Origin: Henckelia pumila
Lineage: Eukaryota > Streptophyta > Magnoliopsida > Lamiales > Gesneriaceae
Direction: 5' to 3'
Length of the DNA: 64,000 bases
Assembly: GCF_033568475.1 (NCBI RefSeq)
Contig: NC_133121.1
Coordinates: forward strand, 53,791,905-53,855,904
A program made the position numbers and the translations under genes. Below are positions 1 to 10,255 of this stretch, one piece after another. The stretch's first letter is position 1. Each line of letters begins with the position of its first letter. The notes under the pieces are model-generated. The model worked only from the letters and a program-made list of their open reading frames with translations, searched no databases and had not been told where the DNA came from.

Positions 1-248
1 TGTTCCATCTGTTGAAACTAGAAAGTTATGTCAAATTTTCATATTTCAGTCACATGATTGATTTTGGTTTTTTCATATAAATAAAGAAAGATTGGCGGAG
101 ATGGGATTTGTGGTGGGCTGCGCTCTGGGTTTTGCATCGACATTGGTTTGATCGTGGCGTTTGCTAGGTACTAGAATACCAGATCCAAGCGAGGCATTGA
201 TTTGGTATGCAGCACACGACACAGATATGCATAATAGGCAGCCACAGT

Positions 249-609
249 TGCAGCTTTTGCGAGGATGACATTGAAGATTCCATGAAATTACGCATGCCGT
301 AAAGCTGGTTCAAGAAGCTGTCAAAATGATGACAGATGAGTATATGAGATCAGCTATAGATTATGTCGAAGTGACTCGAGCTAAGCCGTCTTTGGCTGCG
401 ACCTTGCTGCTTACTACTTGGTCCAGGCTATCATTTCATATGACGGATTTTGGCTGGGGGGAGCCGGATTTATCGATGCCGGTCGTGTTGCCGGGGAAAG
501 AATTAGTCCTGTTTCTTCCACATGGGTAGAAAGGAAGAGTGTTAATGTGGTTCTTGGATTGCCAGCTTCTTCTATACAGATGTTTGAACAGCTGGTGCTG
601 CAGATATAG
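249..609 (+). pseudogene. BAHD acyltransferase 3' end, feruloyl-transferase-like, frameshifted
   Basis: This is the C-terminal part of a BAHD-family acyl-CoA transferase. The frame opening at 275 reads a helix like the family's, then [18 protein letters not shown] and the family motif DFGWGEP (around 440-460), followed by LVLFLPHG. That frame stops at 527-529. The expected continuation, ERKSVNVVLGLPASSIQMFE, is in the next frame and ends at 607-609, so one base is missing near 525-532. A second frame change seems to lie near 275-285. The wording is closest to omega-hydroxypalmitate O-feruloyl transferases (suberin and cutin aromatics) as I know that family; this is recognition, not a search. 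The upstream N-terminal half with the HXXXD motif is not visible in 1-248. It is either a decayed gene or a functional gene with a sequencing error at one base. Confidence 0.72.
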
Positions 610-1040
610 TATGAAGGATCGAAATCGAATCTGTTTTTGTTCTTGTGCTTGTAAAGTATTCTAACTTATTGATCATATGCTTAGTTATGTATAATCATGG
701 AAGCAAAATCAAATTGTCAAATCCTTGGTTATGTTCAAGAAACTGGTTTTTACTCTGTTTTTTGTCCCACTTGTATATGAAGTTATGAGATTATTATGAA
801 TTCCCACAATTCAGAGAAGTTAGGCTTGACTTTGGACCTCGTTTCTCTCCTTTTTGTTTTGTTACTTCTGCTCAAATATTTGTTAATAACATTGGCTTGA
901 CTTTGAATCTTGTGTCATGTATTCGTGTTCAAGCGATGCGGGTGAAAAAAATTAGCGTATTCTAGGGTTTAACAATAAAGGATTTAAACGAAAATTAAGT
1001 GTTTAATAAATTGTGAGATATAATAAAATGACCTTATTCA
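610..1040. other. 3' flank of the acyltransferase fragment
   Basis: AT-rich sequence follows the acyltransferase stop codon. It may hold a 3' UTR, but I see no clear poly(A) signal arrangement and no other feature. Confidence 0.3.
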
Positions 1041-2290
1041 AACTTTTTTCTTGAAAACTAACATTCTCTAGTGTATTTAAAACATTTCAAATACATTTGG
1101 GGAGGGTAAATTTTCAAAAACAGTTTGACCAAGGTCATGTTATACAATATTTCCTTAAATGAGAGTGAGTTGTTAAATCTTTTGTCTAATTTTTTTTTAA
1201 AATCCAAATCTTTATTTTTTTAAAAAAAATCTAGCATACATTAGGTTAGATGTAATATTTTTGACAAATAACTAATATTTTTGGTATAAGAAGTAATATT
1301 TTTTTATTTCAAACTAGCATAAATTATATGTAATAATTTATTTTTTATGTTAAATATTTATTTTTTATGCAACAAGTATTAGTTTTCAAAGTAAAAGTAT
1401 TACTTTTTATATTAAAAATATTACTTTAAAATGTATATTTATTTGATTCAATTATTATTTTCTATGTCAAAATTATTAAATTTTATTACAAAGTTATTAC
1501 TTTTTATATCAAAAGTATTATCTTGTAATATATGCTGATTTGACTCAAAAATATTAATTTTTATGGTAAATATATTAGTTTTTGCTGCAAAAGTATTATT
1601 TTTTATGTCAAAACTATTAATTATTTTTGCTTGATTGATTGTAGGATGCTATAAAACAAGAGTCATTCATCAGAGCTGAAATTTATGCAACCATTGTCAA
1701 ATTTATGCTATAAGACCAGTCATAATAAATAATATTTTTTTATGTCAAAATCACTGATAGTAAAAGTAATACTTTTATCATAAACACAAATACTATTTAT
1801 AAAAAAATTAATATTTCTAACTAAAAAAACAATATTTTTATGTCAAATTGATAAATGATAAAATTAATTCTTTTATCAGAAAAATTAATATTTTTGAACA
1901 ACGAAGTGATACTTTTAAAATTAAAAGTATTAGTTTTTATCTTAAATAAGCATATATTAGTTATAAGTAATATTTTTGTCACATAAAAACTAACACTTTA
2001 TCATAAAAACTAATATTTTTAATAAAACACTAATACTTTCTAAGAAAAAGTAATACTTTTTTATATCCAATTAGTTTACGTAATACATTTAACGCTTTCT
2101 AAGAAAATTTAATACTTTTTTATGTCAAATTAGAATACTATATAAATAAAATTTTTATCATAAAACGTACGTAATACTTTTTATTAAAAAAATAATACTT
2201 TTTAGAGGAAAACTAATATATTTTATGTAAAGCGTTAAAATTAAGACTTTTAACGAAAAAACTAATACTTTTAATTTGATCAACTACAAG
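1040..2290. repeat. AT-rich degenerate short-word repeat region
   Basis: Over about 1.2 kb the words AGTATTACTTTTTAT, TAATACTTTTTAT, their reverse forms and TTATGTCAAA recur many times with variable spacing (for example near 1402, 1493, 1600, 2055, 2112, 2220). No coding frame survives. It looks like a diverged minisatellite or the remains of an AT-rich element; no unit length is constant enough to name. Confidence 0.55.
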
Positions 2291-3595
2291 AAAGAAAGAA
2301 AAGATTTTTCAAAGATAATCGTTTGGTGTTGTCTTGTATATTCCCTAAATAGCAAATAGTATTCTCCTTACCATCACAAGTTATAAGGACATAACAGTAC
2401 ATCACCAATAATAAATCGTCCTTTAACATACACTTTTAAGCACACTGATACACACCATGCTTATGAGACCACAAAATAATTTATGATTTGTATATTCTAC
2501 TCCTAAATTCACGACCTCGTGTATAACTGAATTATTTTAAGAAACAAAAACTACACAACATGCAAGCTACTCATCTTGTGTATCATGTAACAAAAAAGAG
2601 AAGGAATATAAGAAAAATGAAAAATAGATTAAGAATCTTGCTTGAGATGGAAGAACCATCATCTCCTCTGTCCATCAGCCTAGTAGTGAAGTTTTTTCCC
2701 TGTTTGATGATATTTTTTTACTATCCGAGGTGAAACTGTTTACTTTGGAGAAGCAAAGATGGCACTGAAAGTATTTTGTAGTGACGCTTCCCCTTTTTCT
2801 AGGTTTAACACATTAAAGCTCAAGATAGTCGGATACTCTAGGTTGAACACATTAAACTCTACAACTTCTGCCACCTCTACTATGCACTCTGCTATTCAAA
2901 TTCATGTTCTCGAGGATATCTTCAATTTTTGAATCCTTCACGTATAACAACTTCAGAAATAAAGTGCAGAAAGGATTAATGAATATTCGTAGCATATTGG
3001 AACTCCGAACAAAACAAGAAAAGCACACAACATACACATATTTTTATGCAACCATTAATTGAATAACACGAGGAAAGTAGCGTCTAAAAATCCAGACATG
3101 AAAAGAAAAAAAATTTCATGCCACTCTTTTTGTTTCATATATATTTCTTAAATAGATACAAGTTGCGAATAATTGAACAGCAACACAAATTCAGTCACAA
3201 AAAAGAGGTTAACACATGTACTCCAAACTAGAATTCAAAGCTCATATTATCGATCATGATTTGTGGAGTTCTTTAACAAAATATTTTCTCCACAATCAAA
3301 ACACAATTCAAGTGATAGCAATATGAAATTATTTTTACACAATTTATTAGTTTATCGATAATTCTAAGCAGCCTTGTCAATGTATTTATCAATAACTTAC
3401 ATATCCAAGGAGGTCTAGGACTCCCGAAAATAAAGGCTGACAGCAGCATAGACGATCTTCCAAACCTCTGCTTTTCAGTGCTTGGAGTAGCATATTGTCA
3501 CTTAGCAATTACTTTTAACTGTTTAAGAACCTTTGCAACGGTGAATTCAAATGGGACCACGAAACACGTACTACATTACTAGAAGTCAATAATAG
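2291..3595. other. Intergenic or intronic AT-rich stretch, nothing firm
   Basis: No gene could be supported. On the minus strand a short open stretch near 2760-2880 reads like protein with a repeated FNV-NLE pattern, and 3420-3480 ends in a good GTAAGT donor. Neither matches a family I recognise, and they do not continue the WD40 gene to the right. Confidence 0.3.
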
Positions 3596-4839
3596 TATGG
3601 GACCAAGAGAACTTGTAGAGCGTGCATCCCAAAACATAACTTTTTTATCCAAACCACCAGTAATAATCTGACCTACACACAGATCCAAGTGAGTTTATGA
3701 TGATACTTTCATGATTGAATAAACATAACTGTCGAATAAGCTCTTGGGAATTTTTGTTGGCTAGGCATTTGAAATATAAATTTGCCTTTTCCTCACATAT
3801 AATTGCCACCCCTGGCTTGCAAGTTGCAAGAATTAAAACATTTCCATAAACCATTACAAAAATTTCATTAACACTCTTTATAGTAATGACACTTCACATC
3901 TTTCTAGCTTCAAAATTAAGTTTCTCGATGAAAGAAATACCACAAAGTAATAGCAATATGCAGAAGATAAACAAAATTCATGTTACATCTCTTACATGTT
4001 TCCTCAGAATATTCAATACAAGTTGCTTTATGATGTCCTAATCTATGGCTGGTTCCCGAATGCATGTCATACCTAGGAAATTTTAAATCAAAGGTTTCAC
4101 GATACAGAGCATACTCAAGATGCAAACAAATTATCATGAGTAGATAAACACGAGAGAATCAGATTGCTCTGCACGAAACACAATGTTATGAAATGCTTGA
4201 GGATCTAGCTGCTTCTGTACCAAGTAGTTACAATCTTTTTAACTTTTAATCCTAGACGTAATTGAAGTTGGCATATGAAACAGTAATCCTTATCAAAAGC
4301 AGACAACAAGAACACAAACTACCAGTTCATATGACAGAACGCGTCCAAAAAATACAACGAAGTAAACCAAAAAGTAAATTTAACATGGAAGGTACAGATT
4401 TAATTTCAGAAAATATTGAAATGATGCCCACCTTGTTTTAGTGTTACATTCCTGCAATTTTTTAGTGTCTCGTGAAACATTGGTTCAATAAATAAAACAC
4501 TACAACCAAACATTAACGTTATCTAACGATTGCCAAAAATTGGTATTTTTCTCTGAGAAAAGATGGGTAGGTGGGGGGGTGGGGGGGGGGGGGGGGGGGA
4601 ATCATGTTTTTGGGCATAACTAACATTGGTTCAAACACACTGCCACGAAGGTAACTATAAATTATCAATGCACAAACCTGAGAATGGAACCACCAGAATT
4701 AGCAGAGACAACCCTCGCCTCACTCTCAAAACAACAATCAAGAAGAGCTTCCCCATCCGTTTGAGCTTCTAATCTTAGCTCACGTTTATCCACATCGTAT
4801 AGACGAAGATTCCGTTCAAAACACATGATGCATGCCATT
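3596..4839 (-). pseudogene. BUB3-type WD40 protein gene, partial (three joined exons)
   Basis: Three minus-strand blocks join in phase with GT-AG borders. Exon A, 4839-4678, reads NLRLYDVDKRELRLEAQT then LLDCCFESEARVVSANSGGS; donor GTTTGT. Exon B, 4072-3996, reads RYDMHSGTSHRLGHH and ATCIEYSEETC; acceptor CTAG, donor GTAAG. Exon C, 3672 to about 3596, reads QIITGGLDKKVMFWDARST; acceptor TGTAG. The two joins fall inside codons and restore Arg and Cys. The order is that of WD40 blades in the mitotic checkpoint protein BUB3, closest in my judgement to plant BUB3.3. After exon C the frame continues without homology to a stop at 3515-3517, and the later blades are missing. The first blade is poor: the usual SWD is absent upstream of NLRLYDV. 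It is probably a truncated copy; a working gene with distant exons cannot be excluded. Confidence 0.68.
4571..4599. repeat. Poly-G tract
   Basis: Seven G, one T, then 19 consecutive G on the plus strand, inside the intron between the first two recognised exons of the WD40 gene. It could form a G-quadruplex on the non-transcribed strand. Long homopolymers are also assembly-prone. Confidence 0.9.
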
Positions 4840-5440
4840 CTTAAACAAAACAAACCCAAAAGTTCAAATTACAAAAACATAGGAGATGTGAAAATCAGAA
4901 GCAAGCATTCAATATCATAACTCAAGTGCACATCATTCGAACATCTAAAAGATAAACTCTAACAACATCAAAAAGCCAATATTCAGATCCCACGGCATCT
5001 GAAATATGATTATGGAAATTATGTAAAATCAGTGAAAATCAGAACAAAACAAGAATTGGTAGCAATTCACCAGCGGAAACCAAAACCCGTGTCCATACGA
5101 AAACTCCAAAAAAAAACAACTAAATCCACAAACAGATAAAAAAAATCTCAATTTTATAAATCCAGAATCAATTTTGTAGCAAAGAATCACCTGCGCTGCA
5201 AAGATAAGCGGCAATGGGGGAGAGAGCAGCGTTGAATCCAGCTAGAATCGCCCGATCAGAAGATGATCGATCCTTTTTGGGAGAGGAAAAACTTGGCCGT
5301 GAGAAATGAGAATAGAAAAAGAAATCCCGTTTTACTGATTTTGGCCGAATCCGAATTCCACCGTAACCAATGGATCGGGTAATTTGATACTTGTGGGTAG
5401 CCCGTCTCACGAACATAGATCCGTGAAACTGCTTTACAGG
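4840..5440 (-). other. Possible 5' exon and upstream region of the WD40 gene
   Basis: On the minus strand an open stretch near 5250-5187 ends in CGCAG followed by GTGATT, a plausible donor, and one frame reads AALSPIAAYLCSA, loosely like the start of BUB3.3 proteins. No start codon is placed convincingly, and the phase to the next exon does not fit cleanly. At 5398-5435 the words CCCGTCTCACG and ATCCGTGAAAC resemble the ends of a dispersed plant repeat. Confidence 0.3.
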
Positions 5441-6125
5441 AGTGTTATTTTTTAATTAATTGGTGAATCTTAATTTAAACTTACCATTATATCATAACTT
5501 AATTTTCAATAAAACTAAAATTATTGGGCAAAATAGTTATTTTATACAGTTTCCTCTTTTGAAGTCATTAAAAGTTCGCTTTGTGCCCTTTGATATTATT
5601 TTATTTACAAATATGACACTCACTTTATAAGATATATATATTTTTTGTGAATATTTGTTTAGAAAAACGTTATATTTTTATTATTTTTTAATTTTACAAT
5701 TTATTATTTATTGTTTTATTATTTTTAATTTTACAATTTATTATATATTGTCTTTTTTTAAAAAATGAAATGTACAAGCACGCAACACGTGCAGCAGAAT
5801 ACTAATATTTTATTATGAATCAGTTTGGATTCAAAAGTGACATAAAAAAAATTCTCAAATAAGTTCAGCTTTTTAAACAGTAGCGATTTTTGTGTTTGGA
5901 TAAATGTTTCTAAAAACCAGAAATACTAGTTTCTAAAAAAACATGGTAAACAAACAATACACATTTCGAAAAAGAACTTTTTTTTATATAAAAAAAATGC
6001 TTTTAGCCTATTGGCTTCTCCAATCAAACGGGCCGGGTCGAACCCGTCCAACCTCGTTGACCACGAGCCGGTTCCGGGTTAGACTCGGCTCTCCGCCAAA
6101 TCTATCTGTAGAAGTAAATTTTTAA

Positions 6126-6156
<31 letters not shown>
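5441..6156. other. AT-rich intergenic spacer
   Basis: No gene seen. A segment of about 28 bp (TTTAATTTTACAATTTATTA core) occurs twice between 5670 and 5750. A GC-richer patch at 6030-6110 has no recognisable identity. A TA dinucleotide run sits at 6125-6157. Confidence 0.4.
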
Positions 6157-6157
<1 letters not shown>

Positions 6158-6320
6158 TATAATTTAGAGTTCTTTTATGATGTCCAACACTATATGTTCA
6201 CTTCATGTCCACCATGTATAAGTCAACTTATCTATTGTACCGGTCAACTCATCTATTGTACAAAGTGAGCATGAAGTGGACATATAGTGTTGGGCACCAT
6301 AAAAGAACTCTTATAATTTA
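6157..6320. mobile_element. Mutator-type MITE with 10-bp target-site duplication
   Basis: The element body is 6167-6310 (144 bp), flanked on both sides by TTATAATTTA (6157-6166 and 6311-6320). The first 45 bp and the last 45 bp are inverted copies with about five mismatches, beginning GAGTTCTTTTATG and ending CATAAAAGAACTC. The interior holds two near-copies of GTCAACTTATCTATTGTAC. A 9-11 bp duplication with long terminal inverted repeats starting with G is typical of MULE-derived MITEs. It codes for nothing and would need a transposase in trans. Confidence 0.88.
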
Positions 6321-6794
6321 TATTTTTTAGACTTGTATATTATATTATATTATTTTCAAGTTGTTTTGACTTTTATTTATTTACTTTTTTTCTCATGAAA
6401 ACGATTTCAATTCTAGTTCAACAAATATTTTGTTACAATTTTGCAAATGCATTATTGGATACCACATTCAAAAACACCAAGTTTCTTTCGGAATACAAAC
6501 TTCGAGTAGTTAATTCATGTGTCATTTAGTTTGCGGATCTACGAAAATGATTCAAAGCTGCAGCTTCATTTAATTTACACTTTAGCATAGATTACATATG
6601 GAATCAGCAATTGGATCGTCCATGGTAAGAGAGCATATGTTGGAATTGAATTAAGTGAACTGATTGCATACGAATCAACAATCCACCTCTTCCAGCCATT
6701 GTTTATTGCTAGTGAACCACCTTCTTCATAGATGCATGCTAACCTAGGTGAGATCCTAGCATATAGGTAATACTCAAACCATACATCCAACGGT
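6321..6794. other. Spacer left of the gypsy insertion
   Basis: No gene supported. A minus-strand open frame crosses from here into the LTR at 6800 and is therefore chance. This stretch and 22139-23380 were contiguous before the insertion. Confidence 0.4.
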
Positions 6795-6799
6795 TCGTA

Positions 6800-9721
6800 T
6801 GTAACGCCCGAAAATTCGTCACGTAAATCCGCATGCATAACTAGAAGATTTAATAATTTTAAAATAATGTGAAAATGTGTTGAATTGTTTTTATGAGTTA
6901 GTATGTGTGATTTATTTGCATTCTTTAAATATTGTTTCGGCATTTAAATTTATATGATATGATTTATGAATTTATTTGAGAAAAATTATTTTATAATCGC
7001 GTAGGCGGGACAGTGGACGGACGAGATGTTGTTTTCATCCAAAATATTTTATGAGATTTTTAGTAGCCTTAAAATATTATTTTAAGGTATTATTTCAAGA
7101 AAATTATAGTGTTTATATATATATATATATATATTTATAGGTCCGTTTTTACCCAAGATAAGTCATTTTAATGACTTTTATTAAGCTTTAAAAATCTCAT
7201 TAATTATAATTTCGGGATTTAAGGTTAAATATCAAATTTATATTGTATTTAAGAGTTTTAAAATTCTATATGTTTAGAGTATATATTTATCTTAATTATC
7301 TATTTATTTATTAAACCCAGATTATCTTTTAAAAAAAAAAAGATTTATCCTATCTCACGCTTAAACTCTCTAAGCCGCCTCCCTCATCCTTCTTCCCCAT
7401 CTCTCATGTTCTATGTCAGAGAACACAACACACACGATTTTTCTTGAGGTTTTTCGGCAAGGAATTTTCAAGCCATTCGTCCCGGCGAGCCCGATACGCG
7501 TCAATTTCTTCGTTTTGTTTAAATCTTCAACAAGGCACGTCTCGAATCCTTTCTTGGCCACCATTTAAATCATATACACTGATTTTTACTATGAATGATT
7601 TGTTAATGCATGTGTTTTCAGAATTTAAGGATATTATTCATGATTCATACATGTAACCACGTTTTTGATGCATAAGGCTCATGTTGACGAGTTTTCTGAC
7701 CACGGCTTGATCGGGCCTGCTGCACCTTTGTTAGGGGGTCGATCAAGGGTCCCTTGGGGTCAGGTTTGGTGGGTGGAAAAGGTCTGAAGTGGCTTGAATC
7801 AGGAATGAAAGCCGCTGGTATAGGGCTGTGCGCGCAGGATGAGCAGTTTTGGGAGATTGGCTCGTTCTCGGTCCACAGGGCGTGTTTTAGGGTGATTCTA
7901 GTTGGGTTAGAACCGCAAAACAAAGTGAAAGGTAGTAAAGGTGTTCCTTTGGCCGGTGGTGGCCGGAGTGGGGCGGCCAAACGGCCGAAAGTCTGGCGTC
8001 GCGCGCAGAACGTGACCAAAATTAGGCAGATTTTGTTTTGGTTCGTTCTCCTTCGTTAGGACTCCGTTTGGGCTGGTTTTTGGCTTTCTGGAAACGTCTT
8101 AAAGTCTTATAGGTGTAGATGGAGTTGCTCTAGCAAGGGGTGGCCGGAGCCGGCCGGCAGCAGGCCATGAAGGCCTGCTGCTCACGGCCGAGGGCATGGT
8201 AAGGGGGGGCTGTTCGGGTTTTAGGGTTTAGGGCAGTCTGGGTCGGGTCTTTGGTGTCCGGGTTGGGTTTTTGGGTCATGGGTCAAGTTATTTGGGTCCG
8301 GGTCTGGGTTAGACTAGTTGGGCTCGGGTATTTTTAATTTTTAAATAATTATTAGTTTAAGTGATTTTTGGGCCAATTAGTTAGATAGAAAATTATTTGG
8401 GCCTCCAAATAATTTTATTTTGGGCTTTAAATAATTTATTTAAGTTAGCACAATAATTTTTATGGGCTTGGGAGTCCATGAGAATTTTTGGGCCAGTTTG
8501 TGAATTTTTGAGCCAGTCTAGGAATTTTTGACTTTAAGTCTATTGGTCAGCAGCTCGAACAAGTCCATGGAAAATAAAAAGGGTCCGTAAATATATATTT
8601 AATTCATGCATGTATTTTATTAGTTATATAAGTATGATTTTTAAGAAAATAAATTAAATATATATTTACGGGAAAAATTTTCATGAAATAAAGAAATAAT
8701 GAGAATTTTTAAGTTCATGCATCATGTAAGAATTTTTATGATAAATTTAATTAAATGCATGTTAAGAAAAATATATTTTATGGAAGTTGAAGTGAAGGTG
8801 GAAAGTGATGTGGTTGGAGGCCGGGATACCTAGGCCCGGTGACCTTCCTAATGATGTATAAGTATGATGAGCTTATGGATCCAGCTGAGAGGGCTGGTGA
8901 AGTGGCAGCACAGAGGTGAAAACCCCACCGCCGCGTACGTTGGTTTTTAGATTGATCAATCGCTTAGTATGATGCCACCGACATGGATACGACCTGTTGA
9001 GAACTAAGAAATCATGATAAGTTATTTTATGAGATTTATTAAGTATGATGATACATGTTTAGCATTATGATAAATCAGTATAATTATTTTATTTCATGTT
9101 TATATGTATATAATTTTAATATCATGCACGTATATTTATATTTACGTATTTTATATGATGTGTGCTTGTGTGTGGTTTCATTTTGTTATATAAGGATAGA
9201 ACGTGCTGAGCCTCTAGGCTCACTAGATATAAATGGTGCAGGTAAGTGGAATGTTAATGAAGTTAATGTGTTTCCAACTGGCGGCGAGGGCGTATGAGTA
9301 TCCAGGCGGCTAGAACCCGTGATCATAGCTCTATCACGATATTTATGTTGAGATATAAAATATGTATTTCCGCACATGTTTTATTATTTTGGATTGTTAG
9401 TATATGCATGGATTTTAGATTTAAGTATTTATTTTCTAAGTTTTCATGGATTTTTGTGAAAGAGATATTATTTAGGAATTTTATTATGGAAATTTTTATA
9501 AATGATTATTTAGTAATTAATGTTAGGTATTTAGTTTCATGCTTGTACTTTTATTATTATTTATGTTTATCGTGTAGATGCATATTAAATTAAGAAAATT
9601 TATTTTTAAGTATGATGTATATATATATATATGTATTGCATATATATTTTTATATTCATTATTTTATAATTAGAGATAGAGATAAAAAAAAAAAAATCAG
9701 TAGTACTTTTAGGATGTTTCA
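6800..9721 (+). repeat. 5' LTR of the non-autonomous gypsy element
   Basis: This 2922-bp direct repeat starts TGTAACGCCC and ends GATGTTTCA. It holds a (TA)n run near 7113-7132, an A-run at 7330, a GC-rich block with repeated GGGTCGGG and CGGGTTTGGG words around 8200-8330, and a 20-bp inverted repeat at 8585-8671. Small open frames in it (for example 7370-7564 minus) recur in the second LTR only because the LTR is duplicated. Confidence 0.93.
8585..8671. repeat. Perfect 20-bp inverted repeat (hairpin) inside the LTR
   Basis: CCGTAAATATATATTTAATT at 8585-8604 is matched by its exact reverse complement at 8652-8671, with a 47-bp loop. The same arms occur in the second LTR near 12041-12128. It could be a transcript hairpin or an old MITE captured by the family. 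Confidence 0.85.
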
Positions 9722-9723
9722 TT

Positions 9724-9738
9724 TGGTATCAGAGCCAT
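9724..9738 (+). other. Primer-binding site, Met-tRNA type
   Basis: TGGTATCAGAGCC lies two bases after the end of the first LTR. This is the standard plant initiator-Met primer site, and it sets the element's orientation as plus. Confidence 0.9.
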
Positions 9739-10255
9739 GGTCCTTGGAGGGTTACTAGCTTGCTGCTCGGAGCTCAGAAGCCGCACTGCCAGTCTGTAAG
9801 TTTTAAATGATTTAAATTATGTTTTATGCATGGAACACATGACTAATGTTTTAACGATTTATGAAAGGAGAATTTAAAGTTATGACAATCTTAAAATTAA
9901 AAACAGTTAGTTTTGCAATGCGGTTACGTGGAGAATTTACGAAAATTACAGTATGCTTTTGAGACGTATTACACACGAGGATGACTAGAATGATATACGT
10001 TTAGAAAACTAAGTTTGATAATTTATGAGATGTAAGTTTGACATTTAGATTTGTAGATTAAGTTATGAATTGCATATTTAAGTTTGACAAGTTAAAATTT
10101 TTGATATATAAGTTGAATTTTAGATTTGCAAATTAAGATATGTTTTTGGGATTTAAGTTTGAAAATTAGTTATGGAAAATTTTTAGTCATATGTTATTAG
10201 ACGACTAAGTTAAATCAAATTTTGAGGACGAAATTCCATTTAAGGGGGAGAGAAT
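9739..10255 (+). other. Residual interior of the gypsy element with polypurine tract
   Basis: About 500 bp of AT-rich sequence without an open frame. It ends in GAGGACGAAATTCC and the purine tract AAGGGGGAGAG (about 10242-10252), two to four bases before the second LTR. Gag and pol are entirely missing. Confidence 0.8.

Noticed and set aside
2760..3037. Minus-strand protein-like stretch with a repeated FNV-NLE pattern
   Set aside because: Looked at first like a C-terminal extension of the WD40 gene or an F-box LRR fragment, but the frame is broken and no family fits.
5943..6125. Open frame with a GC-rich patch and GGTCGAACCCG, reminiscent of a tRNA B box
   Set aside because: No A box, no cloverleaf, and no protein family; treated as spacer.
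6575..6943. 122-codon minus-strand open frame
   Set aside because: It crosses the insertion boundary at 6795-6800, so it is a chance fusion of spacer and LTR.
7370..7564. Open frame of 64 codons conserved at 10825-11019
   Set aside because: Both lie at the same place in the two LTR copies, so the conservation comes from LTR duplication, and the product has no recognisable domain.
7645..8059. Overlapping open frames of 101-124 codons on both strands
   Set aside because: GC-rich LTR sequence gives long open frames by chance; no domain seen, and the copy in the second LTR is broken.
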